From contig NC_057866.1 in assembly GCF_019393635.1 (NCBI RefSeq), positions 8,109,723-8,173,722 on the forward strand: a stretch of DNA of 64,000 nucleotides, read 5' to 3'. A program made the position numbers and the translations under genes. The notes below the pieces were generated by a model that was not told where the DNA came from, searched no databases, and saw nothing but the letters and a program-made list of their open reading frames with translations. This document shows, piece after piece, positions 34,020-43,874 of the stretch. The stretch is from Dromiciops gliroides. Lineage: Eukaryota > Chordata > Mammalia > Microbiotheria > Microbiotheriidae. Each line of letters begins with the position of its first letter. Positions within the stretch are counted from its first letter, which is position 1.

Positions 34020-35080
34020 CTCCGAAATTTTAAGTATTTTGTAGATATATTCTGAATGAGACCTTCCTTTCTATTATTTCCTCCTGGATTTTGTTACTAT
34101 ATAGAAATGCCAGGGTGGTTATTTGGTATCCAACAACTTCACTGAAAGTATTCACTGTCTTATTTTCTTTGCTGTTTCTCTGAGATTTGCTAAGTAAATC
34201 GTGTTTTCAGCCAATGAGAATAGTTTTGTTTCCTTTTTATGACTATGCATTTAATTTCTCTCTCATCTTATTGCTATCACTAGCATTTCTTAAAACTCTA
34301 AAAACAACTAACAGTGGAGAAAGGAGACCTGTCTTTATTCTGTGTGTTGTAAAAGTGTCTAATGTTTCACCATTGTAAATGATGCTGGTTTGGGGTTTTA
34401 GATATGTTCTTTTTATCATATTAAAAAATGGCCAGGGGCGGCTAGGTGGCGCAGTGGATAAAGCACTGGCCTTGGATTCAGGAGGACCTGAGTTCAAATC
34501 CAGCCTCAGACACTTGACACTTACTAGCTGTGTGACCATGGGCAAGTCACTTAACCCTCATTGCCCTACCAAAAAAAACCAAAAAAAAAATGGCCCTTCT
34601 TTGTCTTTGCTTTGTAGGATTTCTACCATGATTGTGTTTTGTATTTTATCAAAGGCTTTTTCTGTAACTATTGATATCACATAGTTTTATTTCTTATATG
34701 ATTAATTGTGTCAATTTTCCTCCCTAATTTTCAACCTTTCTTCTATGCCTGATATGAATCCAACATGATTTTATAGTGAATAATTTTATGGGTATTTTAC
34801 TGTATCATTTTGTTTAAAATATGTGCTTCTCTATTTACTTGTGATATTGTTCTGTAGTTCTCTTTGTTTTATCCTCCCTTGGGTTGGGTATTAGAACTAT
34901 ATTTGTCTCATGAAAGGTGTTTAGTAGAATTTTCTTTTTCAATTCTGGAGAATAATTTCTGTGCTATAAATATTACTTGCTCTTTCACCTGTAAATCTTT
35001 CTGGATCCGGGTTTTTCCCTTTGGTTCTTCCTTTACAGCTGGTTCTATTTCCCTTTTCTGAAGTTAGATTGCTTCAGTTC
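34020..35080 (-). mobile_element. L1 ORF2 fragment, antisense
   Basis: Complement of L1 reverse transcriptase sequence: TATCAAAGGCTTTTTCTGTA is the reverse of 'CAGAAAAGGCCTTTGACAAA' seen in sense at 36330. Split by CORE-SINE copy 12. Many stops in frame, so a fossil. Confidence 0.82.
34435..34582 (+). mobile_element. CORE-SINE copy 12, inside antisense L1
   Basis: Flanked by AAAAAATGGCC on both sides. Inserted into the minus-strand L1 ORF2 fragment at 34020-35080, so it is younger than that L1. Confidence 0.96.
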
Positions 35081-35084
35081 TCTA

Positions 35085-35650
35085 TTTCTTGTCCTGTCAA
35101 TTTGGGAAGATCCATTGCTTTTGCATTTTCAGTTTGCCTGTGATCCCTCAGTGGCTAGATCCAGTGACCTTCCCTCAGCTTTCATCCTGCTAGGTATCTT
35201 CACTCATATGTCCTGGAGGCACCTCAAATGAAACATGTTAGTTATGTTCAAAACAACTTACCAGATTTCCCCCAAAACCTACCCTTTCTCTAACCTTTCT
35301 TATTTCTGTTGACTTCCCAGTCAAGGAGTCATCTTGTTCTCTTCCCTCTCCCTCACCCCCAAATCCAGTCTACTGACTCTTGTCCACCCTCCCTCCAGAC
35401 ATCTCAGGTGTCTGCCCCTTTATGCTTTATCCCCCAGCTATCAGACTTTCATCACCCCTTACTGGGACATTGGCAGAGGCTCCTGGTTGGTCTCCTTGCA
35501 TTCATCCTCCCCATCCCATGACTCCCTGCTCAAGAAGCTTCAGGTGTTCCCGTTTACCTCTGGAACAAAACACAGCCCCCACCTCTGGCAATGAAAACCC
35601 TTCACAATCTGCTTCCATCCTAACAACTGCTCAGAGAATCCTGGGTCCGT
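35085..35650 (+). repeat. L2-like LINE fragment (3' half)
   Basis: GGAGGCACCTCAAATGAAAC, CTGGGACATTGGCAGAGGCT, then CTCTGGCAATGAAAACCCTT, L2 ORF2 and 3' region in sense. Confidence 0.82.
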
Positions 35651-35730
35651 GAAGTTAGAACTGGAAGGGACCTTAGAGACAATGGCATCTGACTCCTTTA
35701 CAGAGAGGGAAACTGAGGCACGGAGGGTCA
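35650..35730 (-). repeat. MIR-like fragment
   Basis: AGAACTGGAAGGGACCTTAG and GAGGGAAACTGAGGCACGGA. Confidence 0.65.
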
Positions 35731-36819
35731 CACAATGGCCATCCCCAACCCTGGCCTCTCCCTGCTGCTCCTTGGTAGCCATTCTCTGGTCTCCTCACGC
35801 TTTCCTCTGAGCTGTTCCCACATGTGGCATCCCTTTGCCTGTGTTGGTGTCTAGATTGCATTCCTTCCTCCCCTCCCTAACTAAGATGCCAGATAGAGGC
35901 CTGGCCTGACCACTCCCCTCTGCATGGTCATTCTCCCTCTCCCCTCAAATTGCTTTACATTTAATTTCTCATGTGAGTGTCATATCTCCAGTAAAATGTA
36001 TCAGTAACGATCAAGGAGAACATTAGCTAACTGTGATGATGACTATAATAATGATGATTTACGGCTTGCAAAGTGTTTCCCTGGATCAGCTGGTTTGTTT
36101 TTCACAACAATGGGGGGGGCTGTTATTATCCTTGTTTTACAGAAAACAGAGGCAGATGGAGGTGAAGCAACTTGCCCATGACAGCAAGACTTTACAGGGA
36201 TCATACAGTATGACTGGTGGGATTTATACCAGGAAGGCAGGACTGGTTCAATAGTAGCAAAAATATCAGCAGAATTGACCATATGGATAACAAAACCAAC
36301 AGAAATCCTTTGATTATCTAAATAGATGCAGAAAAGGCCTTTGACAAATCTAGCACCCACTCCTATTAAAAACACCAGAGAGCGTAGGAATAAAAGGAGC
36401 TTACCTTAAAATGCTAAGTACTATTTATCTAAAACCATCAGCCAGCATTATCTGTAATGGCAATAACCTAGAAGCTTTCCCAGTATGATCACAGGTGATG
36501 CAAAGAAGCCCATTATCACCTCTGTTATTTAATACTGTACTAGAAATGTTAGCTATAGCAATAAGAGAAGAAAAAGAAAACAAAAGAATTAAAATAGGTA
36601 ATGGGGAAACAAAACTATCACTTTTTGCAGATGATATGCTGTTATACTTAGAAAATCCTAGAGAATCAACTAAAAAGCTACTTGAAATTATTAACAACCT
36701 TAACAAAGTTGCAGGATATAAAATAAACCCACATAAATCATCAGTATTTCTATATCTTACCAACAAAGTCCAGCAACAACATATAGAAAGAGAAATTCCA
36801 GTTAAAATAACTATGGCCA

Positions 36820-36986
36820 GGGGCAGCTAGGTGGTGCAGTGGATAAAGCACCAGCCCTGGATTCAGGAGGACCTGAGTTCAAATCTGGACTCACACACTT
36901 GCCAGTCACTAGCAGTGTGACCTTGGGCAAGTCACTTAACCCCCATTGCCCTGCAAAAAACCCACAAAATAAAAACAAAAACAAAT
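36820..36986 (+). mobile_element. CORE-SINE copy 13, inside L1 ORF2
   Basis: Target duplication AAAATAACTATGGCCA (left) and AAAATAACTATAGCCA (right). It interrupts the L1 reverse transcriptase region at 36195-39125. Confidence 0.97.
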
Positions 36987-37980
36987 AAAATAACTATAGC
37001 CAATATAAAATATTTGGGAGTCTACCTGCCAAGACAAACCTAGGAACTATATAACTAGAACTATATATAAAACACTTTTCATACAATTAAAGTCAGATCC
37101 AAACAATTAGAAAAATATTAAATGCTCATGGGTAGGCTGAGCCACTATAATAAAAATGACAATCCTGCCTAAGTTAATTTACTTATTTAGTGCTATACTA
37201 ATCAAACTATCAAAAAATTATAGATCTAGAAAAAATTAATCTGGAAAAACAAAAGTTCAAGGATATCGTGGGAATCAATGAAAACTACAAAAGGAAGGTT
37301 GGTTTAGCAGTACTAGATCTCAAACTGTATTATAAAGGGGTAATTATCAAAACAGTCTGGAACTGACTAAGAACTAGAGAGGTGGATCAGTGGAATAGAA
37401 TAGGTACAAAATACTCTATAGTAAATGACTATAGTAATCTAGTATGTAATAAACCCAGAGATCCAAGCTTTTGGAACAAAACTCATTATTTGACAAAAAC
37501 TCGAAAACAGTATGACAGAACCTAGGTATAGACTAACATCTCACACCATATAAAAAAATAAGGTCAAAATGGGTATATGATTTACACATAAAGTATGATA
37601 CCATAAGCAAAATAAGAGAGTATGGAATCATTTATCTGTCAGATTTATGGGCAGAATAAGAATTTAGGACCAAAGAAGATATAGAGAGTAAAACAAAATA
37701 TAAAATAGATCATTTTGATTATAAAAAATTTAAAAGGTTTTGCACAAACAAAACTAATGTAATCAAAATCACAAGAGAATCAGAAAACTGGGAAAGAATT
37801 TTTGAAACAAATATCTCTGATAAATGCCTCATTTCTCAATTATATAGATAACTGAGTCAAATTTATAAAAACACAAGTCATTCCCCAATTGATAAATGGT
37901 CAAAGGATATGAAGAGGCAGTTTTCAGACAAAGAAATCAAAACTAGCTATAATCATATGAAAAAAAATGCTCTGTATCAT

Positions 37981-38235
37981 TATTTTTTTTAATTTATTTA
38001 TTTTAGTTTTCAACATTTGTTTAGATAAGATTTCCAATTTCAAATTTTTCTCCCTCCTTCCCCACCTCTCCTAGACAGCAGGTAATCTGATATAGGTTTT
38101 ATAGATATAGATATAGATATAGATATGAAATAACATTAAACACATTTCTGCATCAGTCATGTTATATGAGAAGAATCAGAGCAAAAAGGAAAAACCTCAA
38201 AAAAGAAAAACAACAGGACCAAAACCAAAAGAAAT
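37981..38235 (-). mobile_element. L1 3' end inserted in inverse orientation within another L1
   Basis: Poly-T-rich start (TATTTTTTTTAATTTATTTA), then the complement of an L1 3' UTR (TTTTTCTCCCTCCTTCCCCA). Host L1 sequence stops at about 37980 (CTCTGTATCA) and resumes at about 38255 (ATCTGGGTCACTATTGATCA), so it was inserted after the host. Confidence 0.85.
38100..38126 (+). repeat. (TAGATA)n microsatellite inside an L1 tail
   Basis: About four and a half TAGATA units within the inverted L1 3' end at 37981-38235. Confidence 0.9.
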
Positions 38236-39281
38236 AGTATGGTCCAATCAGCATCTGGGTCACTATTGATCAGAGAAATGCATATTAAAACAATTCTGAG
38301 ATATCACCTCACACCTATCAAAGTGGTAACTATAACAAAAACAAAAAATATTGGATGTTGGAGGGGATATGAGAAAGCTGGGATGCTAATCCACTGTTGT
38401 TGGAGTTGTAAAAAGATCCAACCATTTTGGAGAACAATTTGGAACTATTCCCAAAGGGCTATAGAACCGTGTATACCCTTTGATCCAGCAATACCACTGC
38501 TAGGTTTATATCCCAAAGACATCCTCAAAAGAGAAAAAGACCTATTCGTACAAAAATATTGATAGCAGCCTTTTTTGTGGTGGCTAAGAATTGGAAAACA
38601 AAGGAATACCCATCAGTTGGGGAATGGCTGAACAAGCTGTGATATATGATGGTGATGGAATATTATTGTGCTATAAGAAATGACAAGCAGGATGATTTCA
38701 GAAAGGCCTGGAAAGACTTGTATGAAATGATCTGGAGTGAAGTAAGTAGAACCAAGAGAACATTGTGCAGAGAGACAGCAATATTGTTTGATGAAGAACT
38801 GTTAATGACTTAACTATTCTTGACAATACAATGATCCAAGACAATCCCAAAGGACTATTGATGAAATATCCTATCCATCTCCAAAGAAAGAATTGGTATT
38901 GATGTAACACAAACTGAAGCATGCTATTTTTTACTTTCTTTCATTTTTTTTCTTATATTCAAGTTTTCTTGTACAAAATGACTAATATGGTCATGTTTTA
39001 CATAATCATAGATGTATAACCTATATCTGATTGCTCACTGCCTTAGGTAGGAGGGAGGGGAAGGAGGGAAAGAGGGATAAAAATTGGAATCCAAAACTAT
39101 AAATAAAAATGTTCATCACCTTAAAAACAAACAAACAAATAAATAAATAAATTGAAAATTTTTTTGAAAAGAGGAAGAAGGGACTTGCCCAGGCTCGCCC
39201 AGCAGGTCAGCATATGAGGCCAGATTTAGTCCTCCTGATCTAGGCTCCAAGCTCTATCCACTGCCCCTTAGCTACCTTTTT

Positions 39282-39378
39282 GTAAGGCAAGCTTCTTGAA
39301 AGCAGGGACTGACTGATTTGTCTCTGTGCTCTCAGTGCCTAGCACAGCACCTAGCACATAGTAGGTGTTTAATGAGGG
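39282..39378 (+). repeat. L2-like 3' end
   Basis: CTTGAAAGCAGGGACTGACT, CTAGCACAGCACCTAGCACA, TAGTAGGTGTTTAATGA. Confidence 0.85.
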
Positions 39379-39382
39379 CAGT

Positions 39383-39640
39383 TAGGTGCCGCCGCAGTGC
39401 ATAGAGTACCCCTCCTGGATTCAGACAGACTCATCTTCATGAGTTCAAATCTGGCCTCAGACGCTTGGTAGCCTGGTGACCCTGAGCAAGCCACTTTACC
39501 CTGTTTGCCTCAGTTTCCTCATTTGTAAAATGAGCTGGAGAAGGAAATGGCAAACCATTCCGTCATCTTTGCCAAGAAAACCCCAAATGGGGTGACAGAG
39601 AGTCAGATGTAACTGAAAAAAAACTCAATAACAAGGCACT
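39383..39640 (+). mobile_element. SINE with RTE-like 3' tail, copy 1
   Basis: tRNA-like head and CORE, followed by GAGAAGGAAATGGCAAACCA and GCCAAGAAAACCCCAAATGG, then GAGTCAGATGTAACTGAA. That last segment resembles the 3' end of RTE/BovB-type LINEs, implying mobilisation by an RTE rather than L1. Confidence 0.85.
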
Positions 39641-40149
39641 TAACATGTTTATTGAGTTGAATTTAAAAGACCAGACCAGTGCTGGTGTGGAAGGGGCCAA
39701 GGAATAGAGGAGAGCCAACTCCTGCCTCTGCCACTTTGTCCTGTGTGACCTTAGACCCTTCCCAAACTCCCTCTGGTCCTCAGCTGCACCGGGAGGGGCT
39801 GGAAGGAGATAAGCCCTGGCCAAGAGCCTGGGAGCCTCCCGGCTTCCCTGCCTCTCGGGGCCTTGCTGCCCTCTGCTGGCAGGCGCGGGCACTGCCCGTG
39901 GAGCCCCAGGCCTTCCTGAGGGCAGCAGATACCAAAGGGACGATGCTTGGTCTGTAGGCCAGCCGATGGTCACTGAACCCCTCTCAGGCCTTCCTAGGGC
40001 TCTGTGGTCCTCTGCTGCCTTCCCTATGAGGTTCAGTCTCTTATCCTGCTCCCCCTTCCCCTGGCAACAACGCCACAAGCCCTGGAGGCCAGCCTTGCCA
40101 CACCCTCTGGCCCTTTGGCCTCCCATTCAAGACATTCCAATCCCTTCAC

Positions 40150-40265
40150 CACTGCGTGAGTCAGTTTCCTCATCTGCAAAATAGGGATAGTAATAGCCCC
40201 CACCTTCTAGGGTGGTTGTGAGGTTCAAACGAGCTAATCAGTGAAATGCTCTGCAGAAGCACCAG
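40150..40265 (+). repeat. MIR-like 3' portion
   Basis: GTCAGTTTCCTCATCTGCAA, AATAGGGATAGTAATAGCCC, GTGGTTGTGAGGTTCAAACG. Confidence 0.75.
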
Positions 40266-41059
40266 ACAGGACAGGGAAGTGTGGCAGTGCAGCATCTACA
40301 CACACCCGATGCCCCAGATACGGGGAGGGGGGGGCAAAATTGAGAGGAGGGAGCCCTCAAGTGAGCCCGTGAGGTGGAGGCCCTAGAGAGGGAAGGAGTG
40401 TGAGGCCCGGCCTCTGCCCTCCAGGATAAGCGGGGAGCAGCATGGTGGCCAGCAGGGCTTGCTCCCAGGAACGTTTCTGGCTCCACTTGTACCGTGAGGA
40501 AGGTACCCACTACAGCCACAAGGTTGGAGGCAGGGATGCTGTGATGGGCAGCATCTGGCCCAGCCTCCGGGTGCTGCCTTCTCTGAGGAGTTGTTCTCAG
40601 ATGCCAAGGGAGACATGGGCAGGAGTTGCCAAGCAGGCAGAGGCAGGGCTCCCCACAGCCTGCAGGGGCCCAGGAGGCCCTTCCTTGGCCCACCCTCCCT
40701 CCATGACTCAGATCTCCTGTGGGCCCCACCCACTCCAGGGATGCCAGGGTGGGGCCCATGCAAAGGAGATGACTCCTTGGGTGCTCATTCTAGTTGCCTG
40801 CCTGCCTGCCTTCTGTCTTTTCTTTCCTCTAGTCCCAGCCAAGAGACAGCCCCATGGCCCCGGGCAGGCCCAGACTGTGAGCACTGGGGCCTCTGCCCTA
40901 GCTCCGCCCCCACCCCTCCTGTTTAGCTGCTGCTTCCCATGGCTCTGGCTCTGGCCCCGGCTCTGCGTCCATACCTGTCCTTTCCTTTCCCAGCTGGTGG
41001 TTACATGTTTGGGGCTGTCATGCCCATCATCACACTGGCTGGGGGAATGTGGCAAGTCA

Positions 41060-41450
41060 GGAATGTGCCAAGCACTGTGCCAAGTGCTGGAGCTGCAAAG
41101 AAGGCAAAAGACAGCCCTGCCCTCGAGGGGATCCCCGTCTACAGACAACTTTGTCCAAACAAGCTAGAGATAAGACGGACCAGAAGGGCTCAGATCAGGA
41201 AGGGCCTCTCTGGCAAGATGGGACTTTTAATCGGGACTGGAAGGAAGCCTGGGAGGGCAGCAGGTGGAGCAGCAAAGGAAGAGAATTCCGGGAATGGATG
41301 GCACCCAGAGAGAATGCCTGGAAAAGGAAATGGGAGCTCAGTGAGGAAGGGCTTTGAAGGACAGAGCGTTTGGGCTCTGATTCTGGAGGGCAGAGAGAGC
41401 TCTAGAATGTCTTGAGTGGGGGCTGACATGGTCGGACGTGCCCTGTGTCT
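41060..41450 (+). repeat. Same interspersed repeat family
   Basis: GTGCCAAGCACTGTGCCAAG, GCCCTCGAGGGGATCCCCGT, GGAAGAGAATTCCGGGAATG, GGGCTTTGAAGGACAGAGCG, CATGGTCGGACGTGCC. Confidence 0.75.
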
Positions 41451-41474
41451 GTCCTCACTGGGAGCTGTTTTGTG

Positions 41475-41600
41475 TGATGGATTCCCCAGAGTAGACTGAG
41501 CTCTGTGAAAACAAGGGTTGTGTCTTCTCTTTGTACTTCCCTCCAAGCCAAGCACAGAGGAGAATCTAAACAGGGAAGCGCTTCTTGTTATGAAATGTGC
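41475..41600 (+). repeat. L2-like 3' end, diverged
   Basis: GAGCTCTGTGAAAACAAGGG and CAAGCCAAGCACAGAGGAGA fit a decayed L2 terminus. Confidence 0.55.
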
Positions 41601-41619
41601 GAGCTGTCGCCCAGCATCT

Positions 41620-42010
41620 GTTAAATACTAGGTGTTGGATACTGTGCTGGGCCTTCCAAGGACCAGGACAGAAATGGAGGTGTACCTGCCCCGAGCAGCC
41701 TCAGCTCTCTCAGAGAGGGCACTGTGGTCATTCCTAAATGCTGGGAACTCAAGCTTGGCCTCCTGGTGCAGGGGGCCAGAGCCTTGAAGGCCTACAAGAA
41801 GCCCAGGCGAGGAGAAGAAAGGGCAGCATGGGAAGTGCCCCTGGAGGGCAGGTCTGCAGCAGTGACATGTCACTGCAATAGTGACCTGGTGCCAATGCTG
41901 TCTGAGGGCCCCCTCCCCGGCCAGGGCACAGCCTTGTCTGGTGCCTTGGGCTTTGGGCTACATCCTAGCGGGCTGATGAGACAGACAGGGTGGAGGGTCA
42001 CTGGAAAGAG
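41620..42010 (+). repeat. Same interspersed repeat family, second copy
   Basis: TACTAGGTGTTGGATACTGT, CCTTGAAGGCCTACAAGAAG, CAGACAGGGTGGAGGGTCAC; adjacent in tandem to the preceding copy after an L2-like terminus. Confidence 0.55.
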
Positions 42011-43500
42011 CCCTGCCCCTTCTATGCAGAGGCTGGTGCCATGGGAACACCTGCCAGTGCTCTTGTGACCCAAGCAGGGAGAGAGAGGAGACCCTGGGTG
42101 TGGGGCTTCAGGGAAGGTCTCAGCTGTTTTCCATGGCCCTTTGGAGGGTAGCCCTGGGCATTGCACTGGATGGCCTTCTTCCCCCCTCCCTCCTTCCCCT
42201 CTGCAGGGCCCAACCTAGCCTCCACTACTTGTGCTAGCTCTTGGGAGACCTGCCGTTCAGCGACTTGGCCCTTACAGCTCTCCCAGCCCTCACCGGCTTG
42301 CGGCCCCCTCACCCCTACACTTCCAGCTGTCTGCTAGGCTGGGCCTAAAGGAGTCATGGGCTGGCCCTTAACAGGGTCCCTAGAGGGAGACAGAGCTAGA
42401 TCCCATTGCCTACACTTCTCAGTGGGAGCCCAGCCTGCCTTTTCAGCCTTATCCCCCACTCCTCTGTTTCCCCAACAATACCTGGTACCAATCTGGGCAC
42501 ATCAAGGTCTGTGAGGAACATGAGAGGATTGGCAGTCTTGGGTTTACCCTGGAATCCCAGCTCTGCCTCTTTTCCCTTCTCTGGGCCTCAGTACCCTCAT
42601 CTGTAAAATTACTTGACTCCCCCACCTCAGAGGGGGTTTGTGTGACTCAGATGAGGTGACTTATGGCAAGAGCCCATGAAGGGGCAGCTCTTAAGGGGAC
42701 AGTTTGGAGAGGAGAGCCTGGACCTGGGGGTTCATCATCACTATAGAGGAAGCCCATTTCCAGGAGACTCCCTGCCCAACCCCTGAGTATCTTCTAAAGT
42801 CACCTGTGGGGCCTGAGAGGTGGGCCTTGCGCAGGGAGCTGAGTGCTCATTGGCCAGACACCACATCTAACTAGACCCCTCCTGAACGGGGAAAGGGAAC
42901 AAGTACTTCTTAAGGGCCTACTGTGTGCCAAGCACTAGACTAAGCATCGTGATCTGATTTGATTAGGGTAGTCATCAGGAGCAGGCTGACATTGCCTCCT
43001 TGGCGTGCACCTCTCTAGTGCCACTCCTTCGGCACAGGATGTACCCAGAGGAGCCAGAAGGGGCCAGGATGCAAAGTCCTTCTTTGGGGGCACAAAATCC
43101 TCCACTTGCACTGCTTAGGTCAGGGCCAGATGGGCTGACTGGGTACCAGGCTCAGCTGGCAGGCCCAAGTTCCCATGCCCCCATGTTCCCGGCATGCCCT
43201 TGGGCCTTCCCCTGCCAGACCAATGCCCTCCATGTGAGTTAGCGTGACTGTCGCCCAAGTCAGAAGCAAGGCCAGTCCTTAGAAAAGGACAGTGCAGCGG
43301 GTTGTTTTCATAATAATCATTCTTATTCCTTGGAGGGGGGGAACTGAATCTCCCCACCCCCCTCCCACCCCGGGCTTCCAGGCCAGGTGGGCGGGCCATG
43401 GTTCTGCTCCCATGTGGAAGAAACGCCAAGGGGCCAAGTGGCTGCAGGCAGCCCCAGCAGGGCTTGACTCCAGCCCCCCAGGTGCTGGGGGCTCTCATAG
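42010..43500. other. Downstream of RHOD, no gene recognised
   Basis: Contains a short repeat piece (GGCCTACTGTGTGCCAAGCA at about 42915) and a MIR-like tail at 42590-42670. Otherwise unique sequence. Confidence 0.5.
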
Positions 43501-43527
43501 GCCACCTGTTAGGGTCATAGGAAGCGC

Positions 43528-43533
43528 TTTATT
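43528..43533 (-). terminator. RHOD: RHOD poly(A) signal AATAAA
   Basis: TTTATT on the plus strand reads AATAAA on the coding strand, 171 nt past the RHOD stop, implying a short 3' UTR ending near 43500-43515. It is the first canonical hexamer after the stop. No strong GU-rich downstream element is obvious, so a longer alternative 3' end is possible. Confidence 0.55.
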
Positions 43534-43703
43534 TTTAGTGTGTAGAAGATAGTTCCTGGCCAGCAAAGGGATCAGCCTTGGTGTCAGAGACTGAGTTAGC
43601 CCAGCCTGCTCAGCCCCTTCCACGACTCCTCAGAGGGGACGGAGGGGATGAGACTTGTAGCTGGATCTCTGTGCTGGCCATGGGGGGCACGCGGCCTCGG
43701 CCT

Positions 43704-43874
43704 TCAGGTCACCACACAGCCTTTCCAAGCCAGCCTTGGCCTGTGACAGCGCTGCTTGCGATTGCTGAGGGCAGCCGCTGCTGCCTCCTGGAAAATAGAG
43801 GGCACGTTGTCCTGGAGCCAGGCAGAGCACTCGAGATAAGTGACTGCTCGAACTGTTCTTGCCATCATCTGGCC
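43704..43874 (-). CDS. RHOD: RHOD coding exon 5 with stop
   Basis: Encodes residues 155-210: [18 protein letters not shown], then [10 protein letters not shown], a basic stretch and CVVT followed by TGA. The acceptor has a good pyrimidine run (TTTCTTCCCCCAG). The CVVT ending is shared with human RHOD and is the lipid attachment site that directs membrane binding. Confidence 0.95.
   Translation of the reverse strand, partial: GQMMARTVRAVTYLECSAWLQDNVPSIFQEAAAAALSNRKQRCHRPRLAWKGCVVT

Larger units (their letters stand above)
36195..39125 (+). mobile_element. L1 ORF2-3' UTR, 5'-truncated, with two nested insertions
   Basis: The reverse transcriptase core is readable at 36495-36819 (SPLSPLLFN, then LFADDMLLYLENP with the catalytic FADD at about 36622-36633). 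It is interrupted by CORE-SINE copy 13 (36820-36986) and by an inverted L1 tail (37981-38235). It resumes with IREMHIKTILRYHLTPIKV (from 38266) and FDPAIPLLGLYPKD, then the 3' UTR. Frameshifts and stops elsewhere mean it cannot encode a full ORF2. Left of it, 36040-36190 looks like a MIR tail. Confidence 0.93.

Noticed and set aside
38239..38562. 107-codon frame resembling a conserved protein (FDPAIPLLGLYPKD)
   Set aside because: It is the C-terminal region of L1 ORF2 within a fossil L1.
39563..40126. 187-codon minus-strand frame
   Set aside because: Begins in unique sequence and ends in the tail of an RTE-tailed SINE; no motif support.
40442..41167. 241-codon plus-strand frame
   Set aside because: No recognisable domain; its 3' part runs into an interspersed repeat copy at 41060. 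Probably chance in GC-rich sequence.
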